Assembly: GCF_032586235.1 (NCBI RefSeq) | Contig: NZ_JAWHTD010000002.1 | Location: 124,001 to 188,000 of the forward strand | Direction: 5' to 3' | Source: Aestuariicoccus sp032586235 | Lineage (GTDB): Bacteria; Pseudomonadota; Alphaproteobacteria; Rhodobacterales; Rhodobacteraceae | Length of the DNA stretch: 64,000 bases | Shown: in pieces, positions 7,557 through 16,388 of the stretch | Layout: every line of letters begins with the position of its first letter | Position numbering within the stretch: position 1 is the stretch's first letter | The notes under the pieces: model-generated | The model's input: the letters and a program-made list of their open reading frames with translations, nothing else | What the model was told of the DNA's origin: nothing | Database searches by the model: none | Translations under genes and position numbers: made by a program

Positions 7557-8861
7557 ATGAAAGACCTGACACCGCCACGCGACACGCTCGACCCGATCGA
7601 GATCGCCTCGCGCGACGAGATTGCCGCGCTGCAGCTGGAGCGGATGAAATGGTCGCTGCGCCACGCCTGCGACAACGTGCCTCATTACAAGGCCAGCTTC
7701 GACGCGGCGGGCGTGCATCCCGACGACCTCAAGGATCTCTCCGATCTGGCAAAGTTCCCCTTCACCGTCAAATCCGACCTGCGCGACAATTACCCCTTCG
7801 GCATGTTCGCCGTGCCGCGGGACCAGGTCGCGCGCATCCACGCGTCCTCCGGCACCACCGGCCAGCCCACCGTGGTGGGCTACACCGCCCGCGATCTCGA
7901 CACCTGGGCACAGGTCGTCGCCCGGTCGCTGCGCGCCAGCGGGCTGCGCCCCGGCGACCTTCTGCACAACGCCTATGGCTACGGGCTCTTCACCGGCGGG
8001 CTGGGCATCCAGCTTGGCGCGGACAAGCTTGGCCTGACCACCGTGCCGATCTCGGGCGGGATGACCCAAAGACAGGTGCGCCTGATCGAGGATTTCGGGG
8101 CCAAGGGCATCACGGTCACCCCGTCCTACGCGCTGTCGATCCTCGACGAATACGCAGCCCAAGGCCGCGACCCGCGCCTTTCGCCGTTGCAGGTGGGCAT
8201 CTTCGGCGCCGAACCCTGGACCAACGCCATGCGCCGCCAGATCGAAGAGGCGTTCGACATGCACGCCGTCGACATCTACGGTCTCTCCGAGGTGATGGGC
8301 CCGGGCGTGGCCAACGAATGCGTGGAAACAAAGGACGGGCTGCACATCTGGGAGGATCACTTCTACCCCGAGGTGATCGACCCCGAAACCGGCGCCGTCC
8401 TGCCTGAAGGCGCGTTGGGCGAGCTGGTCTTCACCTCGCTGACCAAAGAGGCCTTCCCCATCGTCCGCTACCGCACCCGCGATCTGACACGGCTTCTGCC
8501 CGGCACGGCGCGGTCGATGCGCCGGATGGAAAAGGTGACGGGCCGCAGCGACGACATGATCATCCTGCGCGGCGTCAACGTCTTCCCGACCCAGATCGAG
8601 GAACAGCTGATGACCGTCACTGCGCTGGCGCCGCACTTCCAGCTGGAACTGACCCGCGTCGGCCACCGCGACGAGATGCGGGTCAAGGTCGAACACCTGC
8701 CCGCCACCGCCGGTGAAGCTGAGGCGGCGGGCCGGGAATTGTCCTCCAGGATCAAGCAGGTGGTCGGCGTGACCGTCGTGGTCGAGGTCTCCGCCCCGGG
8801 CGGCGTGGCGCGCAGCCAGGGCAAGGCCGTCCGCATTCTCGACAACCGCCCCAAGGACTGA
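7557..8861 (+). CDS. paaK: phenylacetate-CoA ligase
   Basis: AMP-forming ligase of 434 residues that activates phenylacetate to phenylacetyl-CoA. The ATP-binding P-loop SSGTTGQP is at residues 97-104, followed by the adenylation core (GLSEVMGPG) and the hinge RYRTRDLTRLLPG. The C-terminal lid includes ILRGVNVFPTQIE, characteristic of PaaK. It starts 13 bases after the thiolase with GAGGGGCGCAA as ribosome site. It is the last gene of the three-gene operon; repeat copy B follows directly. Confidence 0.93.
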   Translation: MKDLTPPRDTLDPIEIASRDEIAALQLERMKWSLRHACDNVPHYKASFDAAGVHPDDLKDLSDLAKFPFTVKSDLRDNYPFGMFAVPRDQVARIHASSGTTGQPTVVGYTARDLDTWAQVVARSLRASGLRPGDLLHNAYGYGLFTGGLGIQLGADKLGLTTVPISGGMTQRQVRLIEDFGAKGITVTPSYALSILDEYAAQGRDPRLSPLQVGIFGAEPWTNAMRRQIEEAFDMHAVDIYGLSEVMGPGVANECVETKDGLHIWEDHFYPEVIDPETGAVLPEGALGELVFTSLTKEAFPIVRYRTRDLTRLLPGTARSMRRMEKVTGRSDDMIILRGVNVFPTQIEEQLMTVTALAPHFQLELTRVGHRDEMRVKVEHLPATAGEAEAAGRELSSRIKQVVGVTVVVEVSAPGGVARSQGKAVRILDNRPKD

Positions 8862-8870
8862 CGGCCCCCG

Positions 8871-8925
8871 TTTCACTGATCCGAAAATATCCCGGGGGAG
8901 GCCGCAGGCCGGGGGCAGCGCCCCC
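8871..8925 (+). repeat. dispersed intergenic repeat, copy B
   Basis: TTTCACTGATCC followed by GAAAATATCCCGGGGGAG and a GGGGGC/GCCCCC hairpin, 10 bases after the paaK stop. Same head and core as copies A (4282) and D (31021). Confidence 0.75.
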
Positions 8926-9009
8926 AAACACCCCAGGTTTCCGATCCGCTCCACGCCCGAAAGCGTTGTCCCCGAAACCGGCCATTCAGCGGCAAAAAGC
9001 GTCTTGCCA

Positions 9010-9087
9010 CGCCACCGCGCCGCGGATATCCCCGCCCGTGGGACACCCCTCCCCAACGAGGGGCGCTTATCTGGAAGGGTAGCATCA
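9010..9087 (+). promoter_or_regulatory. serC leader RNA candidate (alphaproteobacterial serC motif)
   Basis: Immediately upstream of serC are two consecutive small hairpins: TCCC/GGGA (9029-9043, loop CGCCCGT) and CCCCTC/GAGGGG (9046-9063). A short linker CGCTTATCTGG and the ribosome site GGAAGGG precede the ATG. This arrangement and the CCCGCCCGTGGG element match my recollection of the serC leader motif of Alphaproteobacteria, a putative cis-regulatory RNA. Identification is from memory of the pattern, not from a covariance search. Confidence 0.6.
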
Positions 9088-10242
9088 ATGGCTATTGCAA
9101 AACCGGCTGCGCGGCCGGCCAATCCGCGTTTCTCCTCTGGCCCCTGCGCCAAAATCCCCACATTCGATGTGCAGAACCTCGCCGACGCGCCGCTTGGCCG
9201 GTCGCACCGCGCAGCGGTTGGCAAGGCCAGGCTCAAGGCTGCCATCGACGGCACGCGCGAGGTACTGGGGATCCCCGACGACTACCTGATCGGCATCGTG
9301 CCCGCGTCCGACACCGGCGCGGTGGAAATGGCCATGTGGTCGCTTCTGGGCGCGCGGCCGGCGACGATGGTCGCCTGGGAAAGCTTCGGCGCGGGCTGGG
9401 TGACGGACGTGGTCAAGCAGCTCAAGATCGAGGCCGAGGTGAAAACCGCCGAGTATGGCCAGATCGTCGACATGGCCGCGCTGGATTACGACACCGATGT
9501 CGTCTTCACCTGGAACGGCACCACCTCCGGCGTTCGGGTGCCCAATGGCGACGCGATCCCGGCGGACCGCGCCGGCCTGACGATCTGCGACGCGACCTCG
9601 GCCGCCTTCGCGCAGGATTTGCCCTGGGACAAGCTGGATGTGACCACCTTCTCCTGGCAGAAGGTGCTGGGCGGCGAGGCGGCGCATGGGATGCTGATCC
9701 TTTCCCCCCGCGCCGTGGAACGGCTGGAAACCTACACGCCGGCCTGGCCGCTTCCCAAGATTTTCCGCCTGACCAAGGGCGGCAAGCTGATCGAGGGTAT
9801 CTTCCGTGGCGAGACGATCAACACGCCTTCGATGCTGGCGGTCGAGGATTACCTCGTCGCGCTCGACTGGGCGCGGTCGGTCGGCGGGCTGACGGGGCTG
9901 ATTGCGCGGGCCGATGCCAATGCGCAGGCGGTCTGGGCCTTCTGCGACGCCAATGACTGGATCGCCAACCTGGCCGAAGACCCGGTGACGCGGTCGAACA
10001 CCTCGGTCTGTCTGAAGTTCACCGACGCGCGCATCACCGACGGCGCGACCTTCGCCAAGGCAGTCGCCAAGCGGCTCGAGGCGGAAGGCGTGGCGCTGGA
10101 TATCGGCGCCTATCGCGACGCGCCGGCAGGCCTGCGTATCTGGTGCGGCGGCACGGTCGAGACCGCAGATATCGAGGCGATGCTGCCGTGGCTCGACTGG
10201 GCGTTCCACGCCGAGATCGAAGCGCTGGCCCAGGCCGCCTGA
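9088..10242 (+). CDS. serC: phosphoserine aminotransferase
   Basis: PLP enzyme of 384 residues converting 3-phosphohydroxypyruvate to phosphoserine with glutamate as amino donor. It belongs to the longer alphaproteobacterial SerC type (RFSSGPCAKIP at the N-terminus). The PLP lysine is K192 in TFSWQKVLGGEAAHG. The ATG at 9088 has GGAAGGG upstream and directly follows the leader hairpins; the frame extends upstream without support. serA follows after 109 bases, giving two of the three steps of serine synthesis together. serB is not here. Confidence 0.95.
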   Translation: MAIAKPAARPANPRFSSGPCAKIPTFDVQNLADAPLGRSHRAAVGKARLKAAIDGTREVLGIPDDYLIGIVPASDTGAVEMAMWSLLGARPATMVAWESFGAGWVTDVVKQLKIEAEVKTAEYGQIVDMAALDYDTDVVFTWNGTTSGVRVPNGDAIPADRAGLTICDATSAAFAQDLPWDKLDVTTFSWQKVLGGEAAHGMLILSPRAVERLETYTPAWPLPKIFRLTKGGKLIEGIFRGETINTPSMLAVEDYLVALDWARSVGGLTGLIARADANAQAVWAFCDANDWIANLAEDPVTRSNTSVCLKFTDARITDGATFAKAVAKRLEAEGVALDIGAYRDAPAGLRIWCGGTVETADIEAMLPWLDWAFHAEIEALAQAA

Positions 10243-10251
10243 GCCAAGGCA

Positions 10252-10321
10252 CGGTGCGCCGTAAAGGCGCACCCTACGCCGTTCCCTCCTGACATGTAGG
10301 GTGCGCCTTCACGGCGCACCG
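10252..10321. repeat. long inverted repeat (26-bp arms), REP-like, between serC and serA
   Basis: The arms at 10252-10277 and 10296-10321 are complementary at 25 of 26 positions, with an 18-base loop. Each arm itself contains the palindromic GGTGCGCCGT.AAGGCGCACC. The serA ribosome site lies 20 bases beyond. It resembles GTAGGGTGCGCC-type REP sequences seen in many proteobacteria. No other copy is visible in this window. It may attenuate serA or end serC transcripts. Confidence 0.8.
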
Positions 10322-10351
10322 CTCCTGACACTCCCCCAAAGGACCAGAATC

Positions 10352-11947
10352 ATGGCCCCCAAAGTACTCATCTCCGACAAACTCTCCGACGCCGCCGTCC
10401 AGATCTTCCGCGACCGCGGCATCGACGTCGATTTCCAGCCTGACCTGGGCAAGGACAAGGACAAGCTGGCCGAGGTTATCGGCCAGTACGACGGCCTCGC
10501 CATCCGCTCGGCCACCAAGGTGACGCCCAAGATCCTCGAGGCCGCCACCAACCTCAAGGTCATCGGCCGCGCCGGCATCGGCACCGACAACATCGACAAG
10601 GAAGCCGCGTCGAAACACGGCGTGATCGTCATGAACACGCCCTTCGGTAACATGATCACCACCGCCGAGCACGCCATCGCCATGATGTTCGCCGTCGCCC
10701 GCCAGATCCCCGAGGCCAGCGCCTCGACCCATGCCGGCAAATGGGAGAAGTCCAAGTTCATGGGCGTCGAGCTGACCGGCAAGACCCTGGGCGTCATCGG
10801 CGCGGGCAACATCGGCGGCATCGTCTGCGACCGCGCCCGTGGCCTTCGGATGAAGGTCATCGCCTACGATCCCTTCCTGAGCCAGGAAAAGGCCGACAAG
10901 ATGCAGGTGGGGAAGGTCGAGCTCGACGACCTTCTCACGCGTGCCGACTTCATCACCCTGCACGTGCCGCTGACCGACCAGACCCGCAACATCCTGTCCG
11001 CCGAGAACCTCGCCAAGACCAAGAAGGGCGTGCGCATCGTCAACTGCGCCCGCGGCGGTCTGGTGGACGAGGGTGCGCTGGCCGAGCTGCTCAAATCGGG
11101 CCACGTGGCCGGCGCCGCCTTCGACGTCTTCAGCGAGGAACCGGCCAAGGAAAACCCGCTCTTCAACCTGCCCAACGTGGTCTGCACCCCGCATCTGGGC
11201 GCCGCCACCACCGAGGCGCAGGAAAACGTGGCCCTGCAGGTGGCCGAGCAGATGGCCAACTACCTGCTGACGGGTGCTGTGGAAAACGCGCTCAACATGC
11301 CGTCGGTCACTGCCGAAGAGGCCAAGATCATGGGGCCGTGGATCAAGCTTGCGGACCATCTCGGCAGCTTCATCGGCCAGATGACCGACGAGCCGATCAA
11401 GGCGATCAATATCCTCTACGACGGCTCGGTGTCGGACATGAACCTGGAGGCGCTGAACTGTTCGGTGATCGCGGGCATCATGAAACGGGTGAACCCGGAT
11501 GTGAACATGGTCAGCGCGCCGCTCATCGCCAAGGAGCGCGGCATCAGGATCAGCACCACCAACCAGGCCCAGTCGGGCGCCTTCGAAGGCTATATCAAGG
11601 TGACCGTGGTCACGCCCAAGCGCGAGCGGTCGATCGGCGGGACGGTCTTCAGCGACGGCAAGCCGCGCTTCATCCAGATCAAGGGCATCAACATCGACGC
11701 CGAGATCGGGGCGCATATGCTCTACACCACCAACCAGGACGTGCCGGGCATCATCGGCACGCTGGGCATGACCATGGGCCAGAACGGCGTTAACATCGCC
11801 AACTTCACCCTCGGCCGGTCCGAGGCGAAAGGCGAGGCCATCGCGCTGCTTTATGTCGACGAACCGGTTCCGGGCGAGGTGATCGGCAAGCTGCAGGAGA
11901 CCGGGCTCTTTCAGCAGGTCAAGCCGCTGGCATTCGACGTGGCCTGA
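10352..11947 (+). CDS. serA: D-3-phosphoglycerate dehydrogenase
   Basis: NAD-dependent first enzyme of serine biosynthesis, 531 residues, long form with a C-terminal ACT domain. The Rossmann motif GAGNIGG is at 150-156. Catalytic Arg is in NCARGGLVDEGAL, Glu in FSEEPAKENPLF, and His in CTPHLGAATTEAQ. The ACT domain (about 455-531) starts near MLYTTNQDVPGIIGTLG and suggests serine feedback. The ATG at 10352 follows AAAGGACC. The 26-bp inverted repeat lies just upstream. Confidence 0.96.
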   Translation: MAPKVLISDKLSDAAVQIFRDRGIDVDFQPDLGKDKDKLAEVIGQYDGLAIRSATKVTPKILEAATNLKVIGRAGIGTDNIDKEAASKHGVIVMNTPFGNMITTAEHAIAMMFAVARQIPEASASTHAGKWEKSKFMGVELTGKTLGVIGAGNIGGIVCDRARGLRMKVIAYDPFLSQEKADKMQVGKVELDDLLTRADFITLHVPLTDQTRNILSAENLAKTKKGVRIVNCARGGLVDEGALAELLKSGHVAGAAFDVFSEEPAKENPLFNLPNVVCTPHLGAATTEAQENVALQVAEQMANYLLTGAVENALNMPSVTAEEAKIMGPWIKLADHLGSFIGQMTDEPIKAINILYDGSVSDMNLEALNCSVIAGIMKRVNPDVNMVSAPLIAKERGIRISTTNQAQSGAFEGYIKVTVVTPKRERSIGGTVFSDGKPRFIQIKGINIDAEIGAHMLYTTNQDVPGIIGTLGMTMGQNGVNIANFTLGRSEAKGEAIALLYVDEPVPGEVIGKLQETGLFQQVKPLAFDVA

Positions 11948-11960
11948 GCCGCGCAACGCA

Positions 11961-11981
11961 GCCCCGGGCCTGACCCGGGGC
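11961..11981. repeat. 21-bp GC hairpin, copy 2 (after serA)
   Basis: GCCCCGGG/CCCGGGGC arms around CCTGA, 14 bases after the serA stop. It differs by one base from the hairpin at 5376-5396 read on the other strand. Its position suggests a transcription end between convergent serA and the 12028 gene. Confidence 0.6.
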
Positions 11982-12027
11982 CTCGGATATCGCGGGCCGC
12001 CCCCTGAACGGGGCGGCCCTTCCGCGC

Positions 12028-12393
12028 TCAGGCGCGGCTGCGCCAGACCACGGCAAGGAAGAGCAGCATCGACAGCAGGCTCAGGACCGACCCGAGCTTT
12101 GCCAGCGTTTCGCCGGTCTGCTGGATCGCCATCACGATCCCCGGCACGATCAGCACCAGCCCGGCCAGCGCGGCGGCGAAATGCGCCTTGGCCAGCCAGC
12201 CCGATGCGGCCTGCGGCACCAGGTGATAATAAACCGCGAAAATCGCCATGCCGACCCATCCCAGCAAGTTCAGATGCGCATGGGCGGGCGACAAGGTGTG
12301 ATCGCCGCCGGCCGACATCTGAATGCCCCAGATCATGCCGATCACCACCGACAGCACCGCCAGCAGCATGAATGCGAACGCCAGCCCCTTCAT
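12028..12393 (-). CDS. small four-helix membrane protein, heme-copper-oxidase-subunit-I-like
   Basis: Integral membrane protein of 121 residues with about four transmembrane helices (near residues 4-24, 40-60, 70-90, 98-116). The stretch SPAHAHLNLLGWVGMAIF has two histidines in a helix and resembles the cytochrome-oxidase/NorB-like HxHxN segments seen in small proteins of Rhodobacterales. Heme binding is a guess from those histidines. It overlaps the cupin gene by 4 bases (ATGA), so the two are co-translated. It is convergent with serA. Confidence 0.65.
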   Translation of the reverse strand: MKGLAFAFMLLAVLSVVIGMIWGIQMSAGGDHTLSPAHAHLNLLGWVGMAIFAVYYHLVPQAASGWLAKAHFAAALAGLVLIVPGIVMAIQQTGETLAKLGSVLSLLSMLLFLAVVWRSRA

Positions 12394-12857
12394 GACTGTC
12401 CTCCCAGGTCGGCGGCGCTCAGCGGCGGGCCGGTGAAATCTAGATGGAACCGCTTTCCGGTCTCGGCGATTGCCGGCATGTCCTCGGGGATGCGGCAGTC
12501 CTTTTCAGACATCGCGGCGAAAAAGCCCTCGAACCCGCCGGGGGTCAGGATGACCAGATGCCGGCAGGGCTGCGGCCCCTCGATCCGAAAGCAATGCTCG
12601 GCGCCCCGCGGAACAAAGGCGGTCTGACCGGGCCCGCGCACGAATGTCTCGCCCTCGACCCAGAAAGTCGCCTCGCCCGACAGGACGACAAAGGTCTCGT
12701 CGGCGTCGTGATGGATGTGGCGGGGCGGGCCGCTGAGCGCCGGGCTGACGCTGTCGGTGATCGACATGGCGCCATCCGTCTCTGCCGTGGGCAGGATCGT
12801 CTTGTAATAGGTGCCCTGCCACTCGAAAGCGTCGGGTCCGAGAATGATGTCTTTCAT
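12390..12857 (-). CDS. cupin-domain protein
   Basis: Single-domain cupin of 155 residues. Cupin motif 1 is visible as PPRHIHHDADETFVVLSGE (His, His, Glu metal ligands) and motif 2 as VPRGAEHCFRI. It could be a metal-dependent dioxygenase, isomerase or sensor; the substrate is not apparent. It is first in a two-gene unit with the membrane protein at 12028 and is divergent from the broken LysR gene, which probably once controlled it. Ribosome site AGGAGAAG precedes the ATG. Confidence 0.8.
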   Translation of the reverse strand: MKDIILGPDAFEWQGTYYKTILPTAETDGAMSITDSVSPALSGPPRHIHHDADETFVVLSGEATFWVEGETFVRGPGQTAFVPRGAEHCFRIEGPQPCRHLVILTPGGFEGFFAAMSEKDCRIPEDMPAIAETGKRFHLDFTGPPLSAADLGGQS

Positions 12858-13030
12858 GGCTCTTCTCCTGAAGGATCGGGACGAGCTGTCCCGGCAGGCG
12901 CGCGGCGCGCGCCCGTGGCGGGGTGTCGTCCCGTTGGATGATGCGCGGCGTCTTTCCGCTGCGCAGGCTCAGGGTAGCGCGGCGAAAATCATTTATGAAA
13001 TCGATTGATCTGATGGTAGTAATTCACCAA

Positions 13031-13997
13031 ATGAATTTTGCGACCTTCGATCTGAACCTCCTGCGCGTTCTGGATGCGCTGCTGACCACCGGCTCGACGA
13101 CTGCAGCGGGGCAGCGCATCGGCCTGTCGCAGCCAGCGGTCTCGGCGGCGCTGGGGCGGCTGCGTCACGCGCTGGGCGATCCGATCCTCGTGCGGCACGG
13201 GCGGCACATGGTGCCCACCGACTTCGCCCTGTCCCTGCGCGACCCGCTGCACCGCCAGCTCGATGAGCTGCAGACCCTGCTGGCCGGTCCCGCCGCCTTC
13301 GATCCGTCCCGCGCCGATGCCAGCTTCAAGATCTCCGGCAGCGATTTCTTTGCCGAGCTGCTGATGCCGCAGCTGGCCGAGCATGTCGCGGCCCGCGCCC
13401 CGTCGATCCGGGTGCAGCTGGTCGATCTGGTGCCCGACAGCTACATCGACACGCTCGACCGCTATCAGGTCGATATGGCGCTGATCCCCGAGATCGCCTT
13501 TCCCGACTGGCTTGCCCATCAGCGGCTGTTTCGGTCGGGCTTTGTGGTCATCGCGCGCAAGGGCCACCCGCGCCTGATGCGCAATGGGGTGCGGCCGGGC
13601 GATGTGGTGCCGCTCGACTTGTTCTGCGACCTCGGTCATGTGCTCTTTTCGCCCGAGGGTAATCTCAGGGCGATGGGCGATGGGCGAAGCCGCGCTGGCG
13701 GCCGTGGGGCGCGAGCGGCGGGTGGTTCTGACGATGCCGGTGTTCTCGGGCGTCTACAACATCGTGTCCCAAAGCGACCTGATCGCGATCATTCCCCACC
13801 AGCTGGCCAAACGCATGGCCCCGCGCGCGGGATTCGAGATTTACGAGCCGCCGATGCCCATCGCGCGGGTGCAAATCTGCATGGTCTGGCACAAGCGCGC
13901 CGATGCAACGCCAGCGCATCGCTGGCTGCGCGAGCAGATCGCGACGCTGATGGCGCCGCTCGATGACGATGGCGCGGGGGCTGCGCGTCAGTCGTAG
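13031..13997 (+). pseudogene. LysR-family regulator, broken by a 7-bp tandem duplication
   Basis: The first 213 codons read as a normal NodD/LysR-type regulator: N-terminal winged HTH (FDLNLLRVLDALLTTGST; LSQPAVSAALGRLRHALGD) and the start of the effector domain. After SPEGNLRAMG the frame is lost. The proper continuation (EAALAAVGRERRVVLTMPVF, then GVYNIVSQSDLIAIIP) is in another frame, ending at 13997. GGGCGAT occurs twice in tandem (13668-13674 and 13675-13681) followed by GGGCGAA. Removing one copy restores one continuous regulator of about 319 residues. The start at 13031 is set by the family's MNFATFDLNLLRVLDAL. It is divergent from the cupin gene, and its 3' end overlaps cydB convergently. 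Confidence 0.85.
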
Positions 13998-14998
13998 CGC
14001 AGCTCTGTCGCCTTGCCGCGGAAGATCACGTAGGACAACGCGGTGTAGCCCGCGATCATCGGCAGTACGACACAGGTCCCGATCAGGATGATGAAGAGGC
14101 TTTCGGGCGCGCTTGCAGCCTCGTAGAGCGTCAGCTGTTCCGGCACCACGTAAGGATAAAACGAATAGGCCATCCCGAAGAACCCCAGCACGAACAGGGT
14201 GATTGAGGTCACGAACGGCACCCATGCCCAGCGGTCGCCCTCGGCCGGAAGGTGGCGCAGCGCGTACCACAGGATGAACACCATCACGCCCGACATGATC
14301 GGCAGGGGGGCCAGCAGGAACACCTCGGGGATGGAGAACCACTTGGCGAAGATGCGGTCGGACACGAATGGCGACGTGACCGATACCGCGCCCAGCCCCA
14401 GAACCACGCCCCAGATCCCGCCCCGCGCCCAGCGGACCGCCTTGCGCTGCAAGGCCTCGCTGGTCTTCAGAATCAGCCAGTTGGCGCCGATGAAGCTGTA
14501 GGCGACGGTCAGGAAAACGGCGGTGATCGTGGCGAAGCCCAGCGTGAACCAGGTCACCTGAAGCCCCATGATATAGAGGCCCAGCATGTATCCCTGGCTG
14601 AGCGCGGTCATCAGGCTGCCCGCGAAGAACGCTTTGTTCCAAAGCGCCTTCCAGCGCGCCGGGGCCTTGGCGCGGAACTCGAACGCCACACCGCGCAGGA
14701 TCAGGCCGATCAGCATGATCGCCACGGGCAGATAAAGCGCCGTCAGGATCGTGCCATGCGCGGTCGGGAAGGCCACCAGCAGAATGCCGATGGCCAGCAC
14801 GAGCCAGGTTTCGTTGGCGTCCCAGAACGGGCCGATCGAGGCGACCATGCGGTCTTTCTCGGCGTCGTCAGCCAGCGGGAACAGGATGCCGACGCCCAGG
14901 TCGAACCCGTCCAGCACCACGTAGATCAGGATCGACAGGCCCATGAGCGCCGCGAAGGTGAAGGGCAGCCAGACGGCCGGATCGCCAAAAAGGGTCAT
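13988..14998 (-). CDS. cydB: cytochrome bd-type quinol oxidase subunit II
   Basis: Inner-membrane subunit of 336 residues with about eight transmembrane helices. The N-terminal WLVLAIGILLVAFPTAHG and FWDANETW segments are typical of CydB/CioB. With CydA it reduces oxygen to water using quinol. It starts 4 bases after the cydA stop, so the two are a tight operon. The 3' end overlaps the frameshifted LysR gene on the other strand. No cydX-like small ORF is recognisable downstream, and cydDC is not nearby. Confidence 0.94.
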   Translation of the reverse strand: MTLFGDPAVWLPFTFAALMGLSILIYVVLDGFDLGVGILFPLADDAEKDRMVASIGPFWDANETWLVLAIGILLVAFPTAHGTILTALYLPVAIMLIGLILRGVAFEFRAKAPARWKALWNKAFFAGSLMTALSQGYMLGLYIMGLQVTWFTLGFATITAVFLTVAYSFIGANWLILKTSEALQRKAVRWARGGIWGVVLGLGAVSVTSPFVSDRIFAKWFSIPEVFLLAPLPIMSGVMVFILWYALRHLPAEGDRWAWVPFVTSITLFVLGFFGMAYSFYPYVVPEQLTLYEAASAPESLFIILIGTCVVLPMIAGYTALSYVIFRGKATELRYD

Positions 14999-15002
14999 GT
15001 CG

Positions 15003-16388
15003 TCACTCCGCCGGCATCGAGGCCGGGATGGCTTGCCCGGAGGCCGGGCGCATGGCGACGCCTTCGCCAAGGGCCGCCTTGCGGGCCAGATAGAACAGCA
15101 CGCTGACATAGGTGCCCAACAGCAGCGCATAGATCACCAGATAGGCGGCCAGCGTCGTGCCCACCATCGGCGCGGGCACCGCGGCCACGGCCTGTTCGGT
15201 GGTCAGCACGCCCTGCACCAGCCAGGGCTGGCGGCCGATCTCGGTGGTGTACCAGCCGGCGAGCGTGGCGACCCAGCCCGAGAAGGCCATCGGCACCATC
15301 GCCCAGAGCAGCGGCTTGGGCAGCCCCTCGGCCCCGCGCTTGCGCCGCGCCATGAACCCGACCGAGGCCCAGCTGAGCAGCAGCATCGCCACGCCTGTGC
15401 CGATCATGATGCGGAAGCTGAAAAAGACCGGCGCCACGGGCGGGTGCAGCACCTCGCCGTCTTCGGTGACGAAATCGTTCAGCCCCGGTACGACGCCGTC
15501 GGCGCTGTGCTTGAGGATCAGCGAAGCGCCGTTCGGAATGCCGATCTGGTAGTCGTTCGAGCGGGTCTTTTCGTTCGGCAGGGCAAAGAGGATCAGCGGC
15601 ACGTTGGGCTGGGTGTCCCAGTTGCCCTCCATCGCGGCGACCTTCTGAGGTTGGTGTTCCAGCGTGTTGAGCCCATGCATGTCCCCGACCAGGATCTGCA
15701 CCGGGATCAGCAGCGCGCCCAGACCCAGCCCCGTTACGAGGCTGGCGCGCACCGCGTCGCCCCGGTCGCCGATCAGCCAGCGGAAGGCCGACAGCCCGGC
15801 GATCAGAAACGCCACCGTCAGGCCCGACGCCAGCAGCATATGCGTGAACCGGTAGGGCATCGACGGGTTGAAGACGATCGCCAGCCAGTCGGTCGAATGG
15901 GCCACGCCCTCGCGCATCTCGAAGCCCACGGGCGTGTGCATCCAGCTGTTCAGCACGATGATCCAGAAGGCCGACATGGTCGTCCCGAAGGCAACCAGGA
16001 AGGTCGCCATGGTGTGCAACCAGCCTGGCACCCGGGAAAAGCCGAAAAGCATGATGCCCAGGAACACCGCTTCGAGGAAGAAGGCGGTCATCACCTCGTA
16101 GGCCAGCAGCGGCCCGGCGATGTTGCCCACGGTCTCCATGAAGCCCGGCCAGTTGGTGCCGAACTGGAACGACATGGTGATCCCGCTGACCACGCCCATG
16201 GCGAAGGAGAGCGCAAAGATCTTCACCCAGAACCGGTAGGATTCCATCCACTTGATGTCGCCGGTCCGGTTGTAGCGCAGCTTGAAGAACAGCAGCACCC
16301 AGCCCAACGCGATGGTGATCGTCGGGAAGAGGATGTGAAATGAGATGTTCGCACCAAACTGGATGCGCGACAGCATCAAGGTATCCAT
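15003..16388 (-). CDS. cydA: cytochrome bd-type (cyanide-insensitive, short Q-loop) quinol oxidase subunit I
   Basis: Membrane subunit of 461 residues carrying the hemes. Conserved segments include the N-terminal SRIQFGANISFHILFPT (heme His), MSFQFGTNWPGFME, and the Q-loop region beginning GDMHGLNTLEHQP. The Q-loop is short and the sequence is close to CioA rather than E. coli CydA, suggesting the cyanide-insensitive class with ubiquinol as donor. It is first gene of the cydAB operon. The upstream region to 16686 holds no clear FNR box that I can see. Confidence 0.94.
   Translation of the reverse strand: MDTLMLSRIQFGANISFHILFPTITIALGWVLLFFKLRYNRTGDIKWMESYRFWVKIFALSFAMGVVSGITMSFQFGTNWPGFMETVGNIAGPLLAYEVMTAFFLEAVFLGIMLFGFSRVPGWLHTMATFLVAFGTTMSAFWIIVLNSWMHTPVGFEMREGVAHSTDWLAIVFNPSMPYRFTHMLLASGLTVAFLIAGLSAFRWLIGDRGDAVRASLVTGLGLGALLIPVQILVGDMHGLNTLEHQPQKVAAMEGNWDTQPNVPLILFALPNEKTRSNDYQIGIPNGASLILKHSADGVVPGLNDFVTEDGEVLHPPVAPVFFSFRIMIGTGVAMLLLSWASVGFMARRKRGAEGLPKPLLWAMVPMAFSGWVATLAGWYTTEIGRQPWLVQGVLTTEQAVAAVPAPMVGTTLAAYLVIYALLLGTYVSVLFYLARKAALGEGVAMRPASGQAIPASMPAE

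Noticed and set aside
10252..10321. CRISPR or attenuator leader peptide between serC and serA
   Set aside because: A single inverted repeat with no repeat-spacer array and no serine-rich leader ORF.
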